The notes under the pieces: generated by a model | Database searches by the model: none | Seen by the model: only the letters and a program-made list of their open reading frames with translations | What the model was told of the DNA's origin: nothing | Position numbers and translations under genes: made by a program | Source of the DNA: Lactobacillus xylocopicola | GTDB taxonomy: Bacteria > Bacillota > Bacilli > Lactobacillales > Lactobacillaceae | Direction of reading: 5' to 3' | Assembly: GCF_033096005.1 (NCBI RefSeq) | Contig: NZ_AP026803.1 | Coordinates: forward strand, 788,501 to 852,500 | Length of the DNA stretch: 64,000 nucleotides | Shown here: piece after piece, positions 15,426-26,645 of the stretch | Layout of the letters: each line of letters opens with the position of its first letter | Position numbering within the stretch: position 1 is the stretch's first letter

Positions 15426-18400
15426 CTAGCTAACTTCGACAACTTGCTCAGCATCAAGCAAAATCAAATACTTGTGGCTGACCCGTTTGCTGGCAAAAGA
15501 ATTTAGTGCCCGCTCGTACAAGCGGAGCTGGCCGGTGTACTTTTCTTTGATTTTGGAGATGGCCAGCTCCAAGTGGTCAGTATCAATATGGTCAGTCTTA
15601 TAGTCAAATAATATGATACCATCATCGCCAGTAAAGTACCCGTCAATGGTACCATGAATCAAAATTTGTGCGCTAGGATCACTAAAATCAGCAAACAGTT
15701 TGGCCGCTGGTAGTAGACTCGAAAACTCGACTTCACGCTGCAAATTTTCCGGATTCCGCCAAAAATAGCGGGCAAAATCGCTGTGCACGAACCAATCAAG
15801 CTGATCTAAGTTTAGGCTGGGGACAATTGCCGCCTGCAGCTTATTCTGGTCCACTAGGTCATCCAGTTCGTGTTCTAACTGGGCCCGGTCACCGGGTCCG
15901 CGATAATCATAATATTGCAAAATAAGGTGCATTGCCGTGCCAATCTCAGTCCCGGTATACTTAGTTTCAAACAGAAAGTTGGGCTTAGTATCAATTGGTT
16001 GAAGGTAGCGATTTGTCGAGGACAATAGGTGGGCATTTTCCAGTTCGACATCCAGTGGATCGTTGAAGGCTTTTTTGATTTCTGAGACCGATTGATAAGC
16101 CGTTGTTTGGCTGGCGTCCTTAAAAGGATAAGAAAAGTCATAAAGTTTTTGGGCGGTCTTCTCTAGCAAGGTGGCTGGATCATTTTTTGCTTCATGGTTT
16201 GCTGGCGCGACTACCGCTGCTTTAATCGGTTCTTCTTGGTAGTTGAAGATGAGCAGGTCTTGGCTTTCATCAAGGGCAGCAGTAACCTCACCAATGGTCT
16301 GGGGGACCTGCCGGTCCCACTTAATTGCTGGCCCAATGTAGCTCATGGGACTAGTTGCGGCTAACTTATCATGTAAAGTCAGCTGGCGGTGGTGAGCTGA
16401 CTGCTGGTCCCAGACTTTGGTTGTCTGGGGTACGTTCTTTAAATCAGCAACAAGAATCAGCTTTTGCCGAGCTCGCGTCATTCCCACGTACATAATACGG
16501 GCCTCTTCTTCAAGCAGCTGTTGCTTTTTATCCAAATTGTCAGCGGACTTAAGCAGTGTATCAGCCCAGTAATGTTCCTGGCGGACCGTTAAGCCCACGT
16601 TATCGCCGCTAATGAGGTAGTTATTGCTGAGCTCACGCATTTGAAAGCGGTGTTGCAGGCCAAGGTAAAAAACAATGGGGAATTCTAATCCCTTGGACCC
16701 ATGGATAGTCATCAATCTGACGGCGTGGTCAGCTTCCTTAGTTAAGAGCGGCTGGGCCAAGTCTTTCTGGCTACGGCGCATGCGCTCGATAAAGTTAATA
16801 AACTGGTAAAGCCCCTTAAAGCCGGCGCTTTCGTATGAAGTTGCTCGCTCATACAAGGCCTCAAGGTTAACTCGGCGCTGCTTGCCGTTAGGTAAGGCTG
16901 TCATAATCTCTAAGAGGCTGGTTCGTTCATAGATACTCCAAATTAACTCAGAAATACGGTGGTTGGTTGAGAATTTTCGCAAATCTTCCAGTTGATTTAA
17001 AAAGTCTTTAACCTTTGAACTTAGCTGATCGCTTACCGTCAAATAGGCGGTTAAGGCATAATAAAAGCTGGTTTTAGGGCTCTGAATTCTGATCTTAGCC
17101 AGGTCCGCTTCAGTAAAGTTAAACACCGGCGACCGCAGCACTGCAACTAATGGAATATCCTGGTCGGGATTATCAATAATCCGCAGATAATTCATAATAA
17201 TAGTGAGTTCCAGCGTTTGGAAGTAGTTTTTGGCGTCAGTTACCAGCAGTGGTAGCTGGTTTTTGGCAAATTCTTGCATAATTCGTAAGTTGTCACTGCG
17301 ACTCCTGGTTAAAATGGCAATGTCACTGTATTCAAACTTGCGTAATTTACCCGTTTGCGAATCATAAACCTGCAAATTTTCATTGTTGAACTGCTTGATG
17401 CGGTTAATGACCATAGCAATCTCAGCCGAATCAAGCTCATCGTCATCATCCTGGCGCTCCTCATTAGCTTGTTCCTGATCATGATAAATAAGCTCGGTAG
17501 CTTGCGGCAAGGGGGCGGGATAGTAGTCGGCTCCCCAAACTAACTGTCCTTCCTCAGCATAATTGATGCCGCCAAAGCCGGTTGTTAGGACGCGGTCAAA
17601 GACCTGGTTGACAAACTTGACTACGGGTTTAGTAGACCGAAAATTCTCAGAAAGCAGAATACGTTCCGCGCCCGGATTTTTCTGGTCGGCAGCCTGGTGG
17701 TACTTATGCAAAAACAGGGCCGGTTCAGCCTGCCGAAAGCCATAGATAGATTGTTTGACATCCCCCACCATAAATAAGTTGTTTTGTCCCTCATGTTTAA
17801 TTAATTGGAGAATTTTTTCCTGCAAGGCATTAATGTCTTGATACTCGTCAACCATAATTTCTTTAAACTTGTTCTGGTAAAAGGAGCGCGCCACTTGTGA
17901 ATTGGTGGTATCTTGACTGAGGATTTGGTAAGCGAGCTGCTCCATATCACTAAAGTCGAGCAGATTTTCTGACCGTTTCAATTCAGTAAAGCGATCAATT
18001 AAAGCCAGTTCAGCTCTGGTAATGGCCGTAGTGAGTTGCTGGCCCTTATCTAGCAACTCAACTTGCTCTTTTTCAGTGGTCGCATAAAAAGACGTAAAAA
18101 TAGTAAAAACTTGTTCTGTTGCCTCATTTTTGAGGGCCAGGGCCTCATCATAAAAGTCCAACAGATCTTCGTCCCATTTTTTGGACCGCCGCATTCCGCT
18201 AGCAAAGGTGCAGCTACGTAACATTGCTCGTTGTTGGTCATAGTTGGCATCACTTTTGAGTGCGTCTAAGTAGCCGGTTAAACACTTTTGAAACAAAGTG
18301 AAATTTTCTTTAACTTTACTCAGCTCCTTGCTCTCAAGCAGAGTTTCTTCTAGCAATTCTGCAAGTTTTTGCTTTAGCTCAGCAAAGATAGCCACTAAGT

Positions 18401-19052
18401 AGGGTTTAATCCTATCTTGCCATAAGGCAGATGGTACAATTTCGCCTTGAACTTCATATTTTTGTGCCAGGTCATTAAGCCAGCTGCGGTAATCGGGCTT
18501 GGCTAAGGCATAGTCGTAGAGGTCAAGCAAGAGGTTCTGGGCCGCTGCTACATCCCGGTCACCGGCAAAGTTTTGATAGAATGCAATAAAGCCCGGGTCT
18601 TGCTTTTCCAAAAATTCGGCTTCGATTTCCTGCAAAGCCCGCTCGCGCATTAAGCCAGCCTGAGTTTCATCAGTCAAAATGCTGAAGCTAGGGTCAAGGT
18701 CGATCACATAATAAAAGCGGTGGATGACATCAAGACAGAAAGCATCAATCGTAGAAATATTGGCCGCATCAACCAGGTTAAGCTGCTGACGTAAGTATTG
18801 TGAATTAGTGGCCCGATTAACTTGTTTTTGTAATTCTGTCTTGATGCGGCTTTTCATTTCTTGGGCGGCAGCCTTAGTGAAGGTTACCACCAGGAGTTGG
18901 TCAACTCCAGTGCCAGCACTAATTTCTTGTAGCAAGCGTTGTACTAAAACTGTCGTTTTGCCACTGCCAGCTGAAGCGGAAACTAGGATGTCTTGGTCGC
19001 GATCAGTGATTGCTTGTTGCTGTTTTTTTGTGAATTTAGGCATGTTATTCAT
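15426..19052 (-). CDS. rexA: ATP-dependent helicase/nuclease subunit A (AddA/RexA)
   Basis: A 1208-residue UvrD-type helicase with a C-terminal RecB-like nuclease; with RexB it processes double-strand breaks for RecA-dependent repair. Walker [15 protein letters not shown] is at about 27-40, the DEYQD helicase box near 403, the [11 protein letters not shown] motif near 790, and the helicase motif [14 protein letters not shown] near 855. The nuclease signature is FDYKTDHID near 1154. Length and order are complete. Its start overlaps the end of rexB by 8 nt. The addA/rexA name depends on the partner subunit, which here is the RexB type. Confidence 0.96.
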   Translation of the reverse strand: MNNMPKFTKKQQQAITDRDQDILVSASAGSGKTTVLVQRLLQEISAGTGVDQLLVVTFTKAAAQEMKSRIKTELQKQVNRATNSQYLRQQLNLVDAANISTIDAFCLDVIHRFYYVIDLDPSFSILTDETQAGLMRERALQEIEAEFLEKQDPGFIAFYQNFAGDRDVAAAQNLLLDLYDYALAKPDYRSWLNDLAQKYEVQGEIVPSALWQDRIKPYLVAIFAELKQKLAELLEETLLESKELSKVKENFTLFQKCLTGYLDALKSDANYDQQRAMLRSCTFASGMRRSKKWDEDLLDFYDEALALKNEATEQVFTIFTSFYATTEKEQVELLDKGQQLTTAITRAELALIDRFTELKRSENLLDFSDMEQLAYQILSQDTTNSQVARSFYQNKFKEIMVDEYQDINALQEKILQLIKHEGQNNLFMVGDVKQSIYGFRQAEPALFLHKYHQAADQKNPGAERILLSENFRSTKPVVKFVNQVFDRVLTTGFGGINYAEEGQLVWGADYYPAPLPQATELIYHDQEQANEERQDDDDELDSAEIAMVINRIKQFNNENLQVYDSQTGKLRKFEYSDIAILTRSRSDNLRIMQEFAKNQLPLLVTDAKNYFQTLELTIIMNYLRIIDNPDQDIPLVAVLRSPVFNFTEADLAKIRIQSPKTSFYYALTAYLTVSDQLSSKVKDFLNQLEDLRKFSTNHRISELIWSIYERTSLLEIMTALPNGKQRRVNLEALYERATSYESAGFKGLYQFINFIERMRRSQKDLAQPLLTKEADHAVRLMTIHGSKGLEFPIVFYLGLQHRFQMRELSNNYLISGDNVGLTVRQEHYWADTLLKSADNLDKKQQLLEEEARIMYVGMTRARQKLILVADLKNVPQTTKVWDQQSAHHRQLTLHDKLAATSPMSYIGPAIKWDRQVPQTIGEVTAALDESQDLLIFNYQEEPIKAAVVAPANHEAKNDPATLLEKTAQKLYDFSYPFKDASQTTAYQSVSEIKKAFNDPLDVELENAHLLSSTNRYLQPIDTKPNFLFETKYTGTEIGTAMHLILQYYDYRGPGDRAQLEHELDDLVDQNKLQAAIVPSLNLDQLDWFVHSDFARYFWRNPENLQREVEFSSLLPAAKLFADFSDPSAQILIHGTIDGYFTGDDGIILFDYKTDHIDTDHLELAISKIKEKYTGQLRLYERALNSFASKRVSHKYLILLDAEQVVEVS

Positions 19053-22000
19053 CTTTTCCTAATTTTGCTTTGATCTTGGCTAGTAATTCCTTTTTACTAA
19101 GATTGCCGATACGGTGGTATTGATTCTCTTTAAGCATGGCATCAAAAAATAAAATATCGCGGTAATCAGAATAAGCTAGTGCATTAACCGCCTTGCCGTA
19201 TTGATAAGGGTTAAGCTTGATTTTGCCCGCGAGAATCTGGCTCGCTGCACCTTTAATCAAAGCTTCATCGTATTCCAGCAAGAGTTTAAGCTCATCGTCA
19301 TTGAAGGCGTTCCCTCGAACAGTTATGCTGCCATCCTTTTTAGCGCTAATGCCAGCATAAAGTTGTGAGGACGAACTAGGCTGCTTTAATTCCGGCTCCG
19401 CTTCGAGCAACCTTAATTGGTCATTATTAATTAAACCGGTGTACTTCAGCCGCGCTTGACCATCCAAGCTAGGTTGCTTGAGGGTAAGATCACTTGCATA
19501 AAGATTCTTGCCGTTCAAACGCTCAACCTGGCGCGTAACCGTTTGGTAAAAGGCGCCGAGTAACGCCAGTGGCTGTTGACCAGCGAAAAAGTCCTGGTTT
19601 TGCGCCAGCACATCAAGATATGACACCATCTGCAAGGATATTCCGTTATAAAATAGTCCAAGGTTGAATTTTTGTGCCGAAGATTTATAGTCAATCACTT
19701 GGGCCAATACCCCTTTTTGCTCTGGTACCGGAGCCAGGTCAACCCGGTCCATTTTACCGCGCAGGTTGACTTGGTGGTTGCCGGCCAGGTCGGGCAATTC
19801 GAAGTTTAGTCCGGTTACCTGCTCACCCAGGCCAAAGCTCAGCTCGGCATACTTGGCCCGGAGCGGAGTTTTTTGCACCGCTTGGTGCCAGTTCCCTGCT
19901 ACAGCTGTGGTTGTCTGATCCAAACAGTTAAATAAAAATTGGTTAAACGGATCAGTCAGTAGTTGCTGGTATCTAGCTTCTGCTTTCATTTTACCGCGTA
20001 CCAGGTCCAGCAGTTGCTTGAGGGTTGGTTCATCAATTTCTGCTAGATCAAGTGAGCGCTGGCTGAGTTCCTTAACCAGCCGGTCGAAGGTTTCGTGAAA
20101 GTAATTACCAGCCTGAATAACATCGAGTTCATTATCAAAGCGCTTCCGCAAACGTAACCCATAGTTCAAAAAGTACTCAAAGGAGTTGCCATAGAAGGTT
20201 TCAAGCTGTGAGACTGATGAATTGAGGTTTTCCCCGTATAGTTGCTGGGCCAAAGGCGCCCCGATATCTGTTGGTTCATTAATAAATTGACTGCCGGCCA
20301 GCACTAAGGCCGTTTTTTGCGGCAGCCGTTCCGCTGTCAGCTTGAGCAAAGCGTCGACTGCAACATTCTGGTCAGTCCGTTGCAGATAGGTCAGATAACC
20401 TAGGCTCGCTTCAGGATTAGTCAAAAATGATAATAGCTCTTGCCGTTTTTCCGGTAAGTCATGTTGACAAAATTCCGCTGCCCCAGCCTTTTTAAAGCGT
20501 TCATAGTAAAGTGACGGCTCAACGGCCTCATTTTCGCTACCAGCAACGGCATAAGACAAATAAACCTGGTCTTGAGCCAGGGCCAGCGATAAGCCGAATT
20601 GGTAGTTCTGGTCTAGGTTACTGAGTTGCTGCCGGTCTTCAAGGTAAGCATCCTCGCCGAAGTTCGCACTCAATTGTTCCAGGTTTTCTGTACTTAAGAA
20701 GCCAGGGGTAGTCTGAATTTGCGGTAGACCATTACTGGTCGCCCCCAGAATAAAAACTTGCTTATAGCCATCAACTTGCACAATTCCAGTTTCGGAAAGA
20801 TCAACGGCATCTAAAGTGGACGGGATTTGTGAAAAAGTGGCTTCCTTAAAGCCATTAACCAGCACAGCAAAAAATTCAGCGGAAGTAAATTCAGCTGGGT
20901 TGATCAAGAGGTAATCACGCAAGAGGTTAATTAACAAGTCCCAGACCTGCTCGGACTGGCGTGCTTGCTGCAAATCGCCCTGATCTTGGGCGGCTTCACG
21001 CCATTTTTCTAAGCTGCTTGGCACGCCGTTTTGCGTTAACCAGTTAAAGAAAACAGTAAGAGCCTGCTGGGTGTCCTTTTCCTTAGCTAACTTGGTTAGG
21101 AGGTCCGTAACCTGCTTGACAAAGAAATTTTTTAACTTGTTGATTTTGGCCACCTGATCAGGAACCTGATCAAGGCGAATCGTTTTGGCAGCAACAAAGG
21201 ACGTAAAGTCGCGCTGCCAGAGCTGATGGTTAATACCGTGGGCCAAGACAAAATTCTCCAATTGATCGACATCTTGGAGGTAGGCAGCCTCATCCTTGTA
21301 CCATTTAGGAATGATCAGGTGAGTTTTCATAATTGTTAAGAGATTTTGCGTCTGTAACGGCTTGGTTGCTAGTTGGGCAATGTTTTCAATTAAGACTACC
21401 AGGGGATGGTACTTCATTTCCTGCTCTAGATCATTGAAAAAAGGAATGTTATTTTGCCGCAAGATCGGTGTCAAATAGGTTTCGTACTCATGTAAATTAG
21501 GCGCTAAGACCAAAAAGTCGCGGTAGCGATAATGCTGTAATGCTACCTGCTGGTAAATGGTGCGGGCAACGAAGTAGGCTTCAGCATAGCGGTTATCTGC
21601 TCGAACTAGTTGCACCTGATTCAGTTCACTTGGTGCCGGGCTAATGCCGGTCCAGAAGTCATTCAGTCGTTCACGCTGGTTAAGTACAGGTGAGATTGGC
21701 ACCGTTTCTACCTGATATGGCAACTTATGCTGGTTTATGTAGTTAAGCAGTTGGTTGATGGTCGTCTGAATAACGTAATCGTAGTCGCCTGGTTCAGGGT
21801 CCCGGTTGATATCACCGGTTTGGGTTTTAAAAGCCAGCGTAACGCTGCGGGCATGAAGCATAAGTAGCTTGATCGTTAAGCATTCTTGCAGGGTAAAGTG
21901 TGAAAAATCGCTAAAATAAAAGTCGGTGTGCTGTAAGTCTGGTTGACTAGCTAAATATTCGTTTAGCTGCAGTTGAACTTCATTAGAAGTGGAGAATTTA

Positions 22001-22518
22001 CCCGCAATGCCAGCAATAAAGGCATCATAAATCACCTTCAAATCGGCCAGCTTATTCTTGGTTTCAAGATCCAGCTTTTCGGAGTCAATGTCATCAAGGT
22101 CAAGATTACCCGTACGAACTTCTAAAATCGTTTCATAAAGCTGCTTTACGAGACCAGGACTAATATTGGCACTCTTAAAAAGATGTAATTCAGGTCGCTT
22201 TTGCTCGATTATTTTAGCAAGTAGCATGGCCGCAGCGGCATCGTCAAGCTGACTGGGGATGCTGGTGGGAGCATCTTTTAAAAAGAACCAGGCCAGCCGC
22301 GAAAAAGACAGAACCTGTAAATTTTTTACCGCTTGCTCAACCTGCTGCTGGCTGACGGCTAGTTTGCTTATTGCCCGTACTTCTGTGGTAAACTTAATGT
22401 GATTAGGGACAATGACAAAAGTTTCTTGTTCTGGTGACTGCTGATAATTTGTAACCGCCAGTTGCAAAACTTGTTCTTGCAGCTGGTCGGTCTGTCGACC
22501 GACTAAAATTTTGATCAT
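19045..22518 (-). CDS. rexB: ATP-dependent deoxyribonuclease subunit B (RexB type)
   Basis: A 1157-residue inactivated-helicase plus nuclease subunit, partner of RexA. The N-terminus reads [15 protein letters not shown], lacking the Walker A loop of AddB. The nuclease motif [14 protein letters not shown] is near 945, and QMVSYLDV follows. At the C-terminus, where AddB has the three cysteines that clamp an iron-sulfur cluster, this protein reads [18 protein letters not shown], so all three are replaced. Both features place it with RexB of lactic acid bacteria. It is the first gene of a rexB-rexA-dinG-ypmB operon, with AGAGGAGC as binding site and a possible TGCTAAAAT extended -10 in the divergent region shared with mvk. 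Confidence 0.94.
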   Translation of the reverse strand: MIKILVGRQTDQLQEQVLQLAVTNYQQSPEQETFVIVPNHIKFTTEVRAISKLAVSQQQVEQAVKNLQVLSFSRLAWFFLKDAPTSIPSQLDDAAAAMLLAKIIEQKRPELHLFKSANISPGLVKQLYETILEVRTGNLDLDDIDSEKLDLETKNKLADLKVIYDAFIAGIAGKFSTSNEVQLQLNEYLASQPDLQHTDFYFSDFSHFTLQECLTIKLLMLHARSVTLAFKTQTGDINRDPEPGDYDYVIQTTINQLLNYINQHKLPYQVETVPISPVLNQRERLNDFWTGISPAPSELNQVQLVRADNRYAEAYFVARTIYQQVALQHYRYRDFLVLAPNLHEYETYLTPILRQNNIPFFNDLEQEMKYHPLVVLIENIAQLATKPLQTQNLLTIMKTHLIIPKWYKDEAAYLQDVDQLENFVLAHGINHQLWQRDFTSFVAAKTIRLDQVPDQVAKINKLKNFFVKQVTDLLTKLAKEKDTQQALTVFFNWLTQNGVPSSLEKWREAAQDQGDLQQARQSEQVWDLLINLLRDYLLINPAEFTSAEFFAVLVNGFKEATFSQIPSTLDAVDLSETGIVQVDGYKQVFILGATSNGLPQIQTTPGFLSTENLEQLSANFGEDAYLEDRQQLSNLDQNYQFGLSLALAQDQVYLSYAVAGSENEAVEPSLYYERFKKAGAAEFCQHDLPEKRQELLSFLTNPEASLGYLTYLQRTDQNVAVDALLKLTAERLPQKTALVLAGSQFINEPTDIGAPLAQQLYGENLNSSVSQLETFYGNSFEYFLNYGLRLRKRFDNELDVIQAGNYFHETFDRLVKELSQRSLDLAEIDEPTLKQLLDLVRGKMKAEARYQQLLTDPFNQFLFNCLDQTTTAVAGNWHQAVQKTPLRAKYAELSFGLGEQVTGLNFELPDLAGNHQVNLRGKMDRVDLAPVPEQKGVLAQVIDYKSSAQKFNLGLFYNGISLQMVSYLDVLAQNQDFFAGQQPLALLGAFYQTVTRQVERLNGKNLYASDLTLKQPSLDGQARLKYTGLINNDQLRLLEAEPELKQPSSSSQLYAGISAKKDGSITVRGNAFNDDELKLLLEYDEALIKGAASQILAGKIKLNPYQYGKAVNALAYSDYRDILFFDAMLKENQYHRIGNLSKKELLAKIKAKLGKDE

Positions 22519-22526
22519 TTGTGCTC

Positions 22527-22559
22527 TGCTCCTCTGCTACATATTTTAGCATAGGAGCA
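22527..22559. repeat. Imperfect inverted repeat in the rexB/mvk divergent region
   Basis: TGCTCCT-C-TGCTA (22527-22539) faces TAGCA-T-AGGAGCA (22547-22559) across a 7-nt centre, with one mismatch in 13 positions. It overlaps the rexB binding site and the candidate rexB extended -10 (TGCTAAAAT on the minus strand). It could be an operator or an RNA hairpin; which of these is not known. Confidence 0.6.
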
Positions 22560-22594
22560 CAGTTTTGATACAGACAATAAGGATTTTAAATTAA

Positions 22595-23503
22595 ATGAAA
22601 AACAGTTATTTGGCTCATGGTAAAGTGATTTTAATGGGCGAACACGCCGTTGTTTATGGCTACGATGCCTTAGCTCTGCCCCTTAAGTCGCTGCAAATCA
22701 GGACTACGGTTGAACGTGCAGCAGAAATGTGGATGGCGACCGCCAAGTACCATGGTCCTTTTTGGGCGGCCCCAGCTGAATATGATGGATTAAAGTACGT
22801 AGTAAGAACTATGCTGACCAAAGCGGCCAGTCAGCAGCCTCTTAAGTTCACTTATCGCGGTCAGATTCCCACTAAGCGCGGCCTGGGCTCAAGCGCCAGT
22901 GTTGCTCTGGCTACTACCCGGGTGCTGAACGATTATTTTAAGCTGGGGCTCACTGAGGCAGAAGTTATCGCTATCACTAACCAGGCTGAAACAATCAATC
23001 ACGGCCAAGCATCAGGTTTAGACGCCGCCACAGTTAACTCTGACCACCTAATCTTTTTTAACCAAAAAAGGGGGCCGGTAGCCCTGCAAGCGGAACTAAA
23101 GGCAAGCCTGTTGATTATGGATACTGGTGAATTGGGCAGCACTAAGGAAGCGGTCGCGCTAGTTCACCAGCAATTGGAGCAGTCCCCTGCAGCAGCAAGC
23201 AAGCTGGCGACTCTGGGACAATTAGCAACTGAAACCAAAACAGCCTGGCTTAAGCAAGACCAGCAAGGTGTCGGACACAACTTTAACCGCGCCCAAGCGA
23301 TTTTGACTTCCTTGGATCTTTCCACTGCCAAAATTGCCGAACTGCAAAAAATTGCCCTCTCTCACGGTGCGTTGGGTTTTAAACTATCTGGCAGTGGTCT
23401 GGGCGGTATTGTCATTGCCCTGTGCAAAGACCAGGTACTGGCGCGGAGAATAGCTACTGCATGCCAGTCACTAGTTACTAATAGCTGGATTGAGGAGATT
23501 TAA
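22595..23503 (+). CDS. mvk: Mevalonate kinase
   Basis: A 302-residue GHMP kinase that phosphorylates mevalonate with ATP, the first step of the lower mevalonate pathway to isopentenyl diphosphate. Seen are the N-terminal AHGKVILMGEHAVVYG (about 7-22), the GHMP ATP loop PTKRGLGSSASVALA (about 92-106), the catalytic region HGQASGLDAAT (about 134-144), and the C-terminal KLSGSGLGG (about 269-277). It opens a tight plus-strand operon mvk-mvaD-pmk-fni. Its stop overlaps the mvaD start as TAATG. The ATG has an ATAAGGATTT site 12 nt upstream. The upper pathway genes (mvaA, mvaS) are not in this window. Confidence 0.95.
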   Translation: MKNSYLAHGKVILMGEHAVVYGYDALALPLKSLQIRTTVERAAEMWMATAKYHGPFWAAPAEYDGLKYVVRTMLTKAASQQPLKFTYRGQIPTKRGLGSSASVALATTRVLNDYFKLGLTEAEVIAITNQAETINHGQASGLDAATVNSDHLIFFNQKRGPVALQAELKASLLIMDTGELGSTKEAVALVHQQLEQSPAAASKLATLGQLATETKTAWLKQDQQGVGHNFNRAQAILTSLDLSTAKIAELQKIALSHGALGFKLSGSGLGGIVIALCKDQVLARRIATACQSLVTNSWIEEI

Positions 23504-24462
23504 TGGAAAAAACTGTTCGTGCACACACTAATATTGCGTTAATTAAGTATTGGGGCAAAGCAGATGCTAAACTGCGTCTGCCCTTAATGTCTAGTCTGTC
23601 AATGACCCTGGATCAATTTTATACTGATACAAGAGTGGTCAAGAGCGACCAAGATCGCTTTTTTCTTAATGGCAGTGAACAAACCGGTTCAAGCAAGCAA
23701 CGGGTTTTTGACTACCTGCATGTCTTACAAAAGCGCTTGGGCCAGACTGGACATTTGCGGGTAGAATCCACTAACCACGTGCCGACAGCCGCCGGCTTGG
23801 CCTCATCCAGTTCGGCGTTTGCTGCTCTGGCTGGGGCTTTTTGTGCATATTATAAGTTGGAGGTCAGCCGTAAGGAGTTATCTCGGCTCGCCCGGCTCGG
23901 CTCGGGCTCTGCCAGTCGATCGATCTATGGCGGCTTTGCCATCTGGCAAAAGGGCACCGATGATGCTTCATCCTATGCCTATGCCCTGGATGAAAAGCCA
24001 AAGCTGGACTTGCAACTGCTAGCGGTTGAACTGAATCAGCAGCCTAAGTTTTTGTCTTCAACTGGCGGGATGAGTCAAGCACCCTCCTCCCCCTTTTTTC
24101 AGCCCTGGTTAGCGCGCAACCAAGAAGAATTGGCGGCCATGACTAAGGCTATCCAAGACAACGACTTTTCTCGCCTGGGCCAGCTGGCTGAGTTGAATGC
24201 CAATGAAATGCATGCCATCAACTTGACCGCTGCACCTGGCTTCACTTATTTTGAACCAGCAACTATTGCCGCTATCAAGCTTGTCCAAAAAATCCGGGCT
24301 AGCGGCATCGAATGTTACTACACCATTGACGCTGGTCCTAATGTCAAAATTTTGTGCCAATTAAAAAATGTAAAAGAAATTACTAAGCAGTTTGTATCAG
24401 AATTTGAAAATGCTAAGATAGTAATGCAAAGTTTTGGTCCGGGTATCAGCTACCTGGACTAG
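23503..24462 (+). CDS. mvaD: Diphosphomevalonate decarboxylase
   Basis: A 319-residue GHMP-family enzyme that converts mevalonate diphosphate to isopentenyl diphosphate with ATP hydrolysis and CO2 release. The family opening AHTNIALIKYWGK is at about 7-19, the phosphate loop PTAAGLASSSSAFAAL at about 94-109, the GSGSASRSIYGGF block at about 130-142, and the DAGPNVK block near 281. Its length is standard. It is coupled to mvk at a TAATG overlap, and pmk follows 35 nt later. All active-site blocks look intact. Confidence 0.96.
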   Translation: MEKTVRAHTNIALIKYWGKADAKLRLPLMSSLSMTLDQFYTDTRVVKSDQDRFFLNGSEQTGSSKQRVFDYLHVLQKRLGQTGHLRVESTNHVPTAAGLASSSSAFAALAGAFCAYYKLEVSRKELSRLARLGSGSASRSIYGGFAIWQKGTDDASSYAYALDEKPKLDLQLLAVELNQQPKFLSSTGGMSQAPSSPFFQPWLARNQEELAAMTKAIQDNDFSRLGQLAELNANEMHAINLTAAPGFTYFEPATIAAIKLVQKIRASGIECYYTIDAGPNVKILCQLKNVKEITKQFVSEFENAKIVMQSFGPGISYLD

Positions 24463-24496
24463 TTGATGTTTTTAATGATTAGGAGAATGGATTCTT

Positions 24497-25579
24497 TTGA
24501 TAACAGAACAAGCCCCCGGAAAATTGTATATTGCTGGAGAATATGGTGTTTTAGAACCAGATTGCCCGGCTATCTTAGTTGCGGTCAACCAGTTTATTCG
24601 GGTCTCAATTACGAAAACTAATTCTGCTGCCGGAATAATTCATTCAAGGCAATATTCCCAGGATTCAATTCATTGGGTACGGCGGGGCTTCAAGATGGTC
24701 ATTGACAATCGGGATAACCCCTTTGAGTATATTTTAGCTGCCATTTCATACACTGAACGGTTCTGTCTTGAGCAGCATGTGAAGATGAAATTGTACGACT
24801 TGCACATTAACTCGGACTTGGATTCTTCCGACGGTAAAAAGTACGGTCTGGGGTCAAGCGCGGCAGTTACCGTAGCCACGGTTAAGGCGATTTTACGTTT
24901 TTATAATGTGCCATTTAGTAATGAACTGGTTTACAAGCTTTCAGCAATTTCGCATTATTCTGTCCAGGGTAACGGGTCAGCTGGTGACATTGCGGCCAGC
25001 GTATATGGTGGCTGGATTGCCTACCAAACCTTTGATAAGAACTGGCTCAAGCAAGAACTAAACCACAAAACACTGTCAGAGGTTGTTAGTGAGGCTTGGC
25101 CTGGTTTGAAAATTCAGCTCCTTACCCCGCCAGTTGGACTGAATTTGATGATTGGTTGGAGCCAACAACCCGCTTCGACTTCGCGTCTGGTGGATGAAAC
25201 TAATGCTAATAAGGCGGCCCTTAATGGTGAATATCAGCAGTTCATTGACTTTTCCCGGCAATGCGTCTTGGAAATGATTAACGGTTTTGAAAATAAAGAC
25301 ATTCACTTAATTCAAAAGCAAATCCGCGTAAACCGGCAATTGCTGCGTCACTTTGCGCGGATTAACCAAATTGCGATAGAAATTCCGCGCCTGTCTAAGT
25401 TAATTAACATTGCGGAGAGTTGCGGGGGGGCTGCTAAGACATCTGGCGCTGGCAACGGTGATTGCGGGATCGTCATTGCTGATGCCCAAACAGATGTTAC
25501 AGCCTTAGAGCAAGAATGGCGCCAAAATGGGATCATGCCACTCGACTTGCACGTGCACCAAAGCAAAATTAAGCAGTAG
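24497..25579 (+). CDS. Phosphomevalonate kinase
   Basis: A 360-residue GHMP kinase that forms mevalonate diphosphate. The ATP loop KYGLGSSAAVTVATVKA is at about 115-131, the opening APGKLYIAGEYGVLEP at about 6-21, and the C-terminal GAAKTSGAGNGDCGIV at about 312-327. The start is a TTG at 24497 with AGGAG 11 nt upstream. An ATG ten bases earlier is out of frame, and the first in-frame ATG lies well inside the protein. It works between mvk and mvaD in the pathway although it is encoded third. fni follows after 9 nt. Confidence 0.94.
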   Translation: MITEQAPGKLYIAGEYGVLEPDCPAILVAVNQFIRVSITKTNSAAGIIHSRQYSQDSIHWVRRGFKMVIDNRDNPFEYILAAISYTERFCLEQHVKMKLYDLHINSDLDSSDGKKYGLGSSAAVTVATVKAILRFYNVPFSNELVYKLSAISHYSVQGNGSAGDIAASVYGGWIAYQTFDKNWLKQELNHKTLSEVVSEAWPGLKIQLLTPPVGLNLMIGWSQQPASTSRLVDETNANKAALNGEYQQFIDFSRQCVLEMINGFENKDIHLIQKQIRVNRQLLRHFARINQIAIEIPRLSKLINIAESCGGAAKTSGAGNGDCGIVIADAQTDVTALEQEWRQNGIMPLDLHVHQSKIKQ

Positions 25580-25588
25580 AGGAAAAAC

Positions 25589-26605
25589 ATGTCAATCAGA
25601 TCTAAGCGCAAAGAAGAGCACCTTACTTTAGCTAGCAAGTTTTACCAGCCTCATCAGGTTAACAGTTTTGACCAAATGCATTTGGTCCGGCCGGCGTTGC
25701 CGGAAGCACGTCTTAACTTAGCAGCTATCAGAACTAAAATGTTTGGCAAGGATTTAGCGGCCCCCTTTTTTATTAATGCCATGACGGGCGGCTCAGCCAG
25801 GTCCCTGGTAATTAACCGGGCACTTGGTCAAGTTGCTCGCCAAGCACAGATTGCCCTAGCTCTGGGTTCAGCCAGCATTCTAGTCAAGGAAGAAAAGCAG
25901 CTAGCCAGCTTTATGGTTGCTCGTGAAGAAAACCCAACTGGCGTAGTTATTGCCAATATTAATGCCAAGACTAGTCCTACGGCTGCTCAAAAAATCGTGA
26001 CTGAATTAGCGGCTGATGCAATTCAAATTCACCTCAACACAGTCCAAGAAATAGCCATGCCAGAAGGGGAACGAGATTTCCATTGGTTAGCAAATTTACG
26101 TGAATTGCGCCAGGTCTTGACTGTACCCATAATTATCAAGGAAGTTGGTTTTGGTCTAGATGAAGCAACTATGGTCTTGCTCCACCGCGAGGGTTTTGAC
26201 TTGGTTGACATTGCCGGTGCTGGTGGCACTAACTTTGCTCAGATTGAAAATGCCCGTAATCCTGCCGACCTCTCCTATTTGGCCGACCTGGGCCTGCCCA
26301 CTGTCGTCTCAGCCGTGATGGCTAGCCGCGCCCAAGTCGATTTCGTGGTTTCTGGCGGGGTGCGAAACCCGCTAGACGTGTTAAAGGGGCTTTGTTTAGG
26401 CGGTAAGTATGTTGGCATTTCCAACTTTTTTTTGCAAACTTTGCTTGACCACGATGCTGCCTACCTGCTACAGCTGATTCAGGCTTGGCAGCAAGAACTT
26501 GCGGGGTTGCTTGCTGTCTATGGTCAAGCAGATCTGGATAACTTGGCAGCGATTAAGAGCTATTATGACTTGCCGTTAAAGAACGTACTTGACCAACTAA
26601 ATTAA
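25589..26605 (+). CDS. fni: Type 2 isopentenyl-diphosphate delta-isomerase
   Basis: A 338-residue FMN- and NADPH-dependent enzyme that interconverts isopentenyl and dimethylallyl diphosphate, giving the starter for undecaprenyl and other isoprenoids. Family blocks are RKEEHLTLA at about 6-14, NAMTGGSARS at about 63-72, IQIHLNTVQE near 147-156, KEVGFGL near 188, and the phosphate-binding SGGVRNPLDVLKGLCLGG near 253-270. It is the last gene of the operon, and a strong bidirectional terminator lies just after it. This completes the lower pathway in one transcription unit. Confidence 0.95.
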   Translation: MSIRSKRKEEHLTLASKFYQPHQVNSFDQMHLVRPALPEARLNLAAIRTKMFGKDLAAPFFINAMTGGSARSLVINRALGQVARQAQIALALGSASILVKEEKQLASFMVAREENPTGVVIANINAKTSPTAAQKIVTELAADAIQIHLNTVQEIAMPEGERDFHWLANLRELRQVLTVPIIIKEVGFGLDEATMVLLHREGFDLVDIAGAGGTNFAQIENARNPADLSYLADLGLPTVVSAVMASRAQVDFVVSGGVRNPLDVLKGLCLGGKYVGISNFFLQTLLDHDAAYLLQLIQAWQQELAGLLAVYGQADLDNLAAIKSYYDLPLKNVLDQLN

Positions 26606-26609
26606 TATT

Positions 26610-26643
26610 AAAAAATGCTAAGTAATTATCCTTAGCATTTTTT
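26610..26643. terminator. Bidirectional terminator between fni and the HAD gene
   Basis: AAAAATGCTAAG (26611-26622) and CTTAGCATTTTT (26631-26642) form a perfect 12-13 bp stem with an 8-nt loop and T-runs on both strands. It ends a few bases from both converging genes. Confidence 0.92.
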
Positions 26644-26645
26644 AG

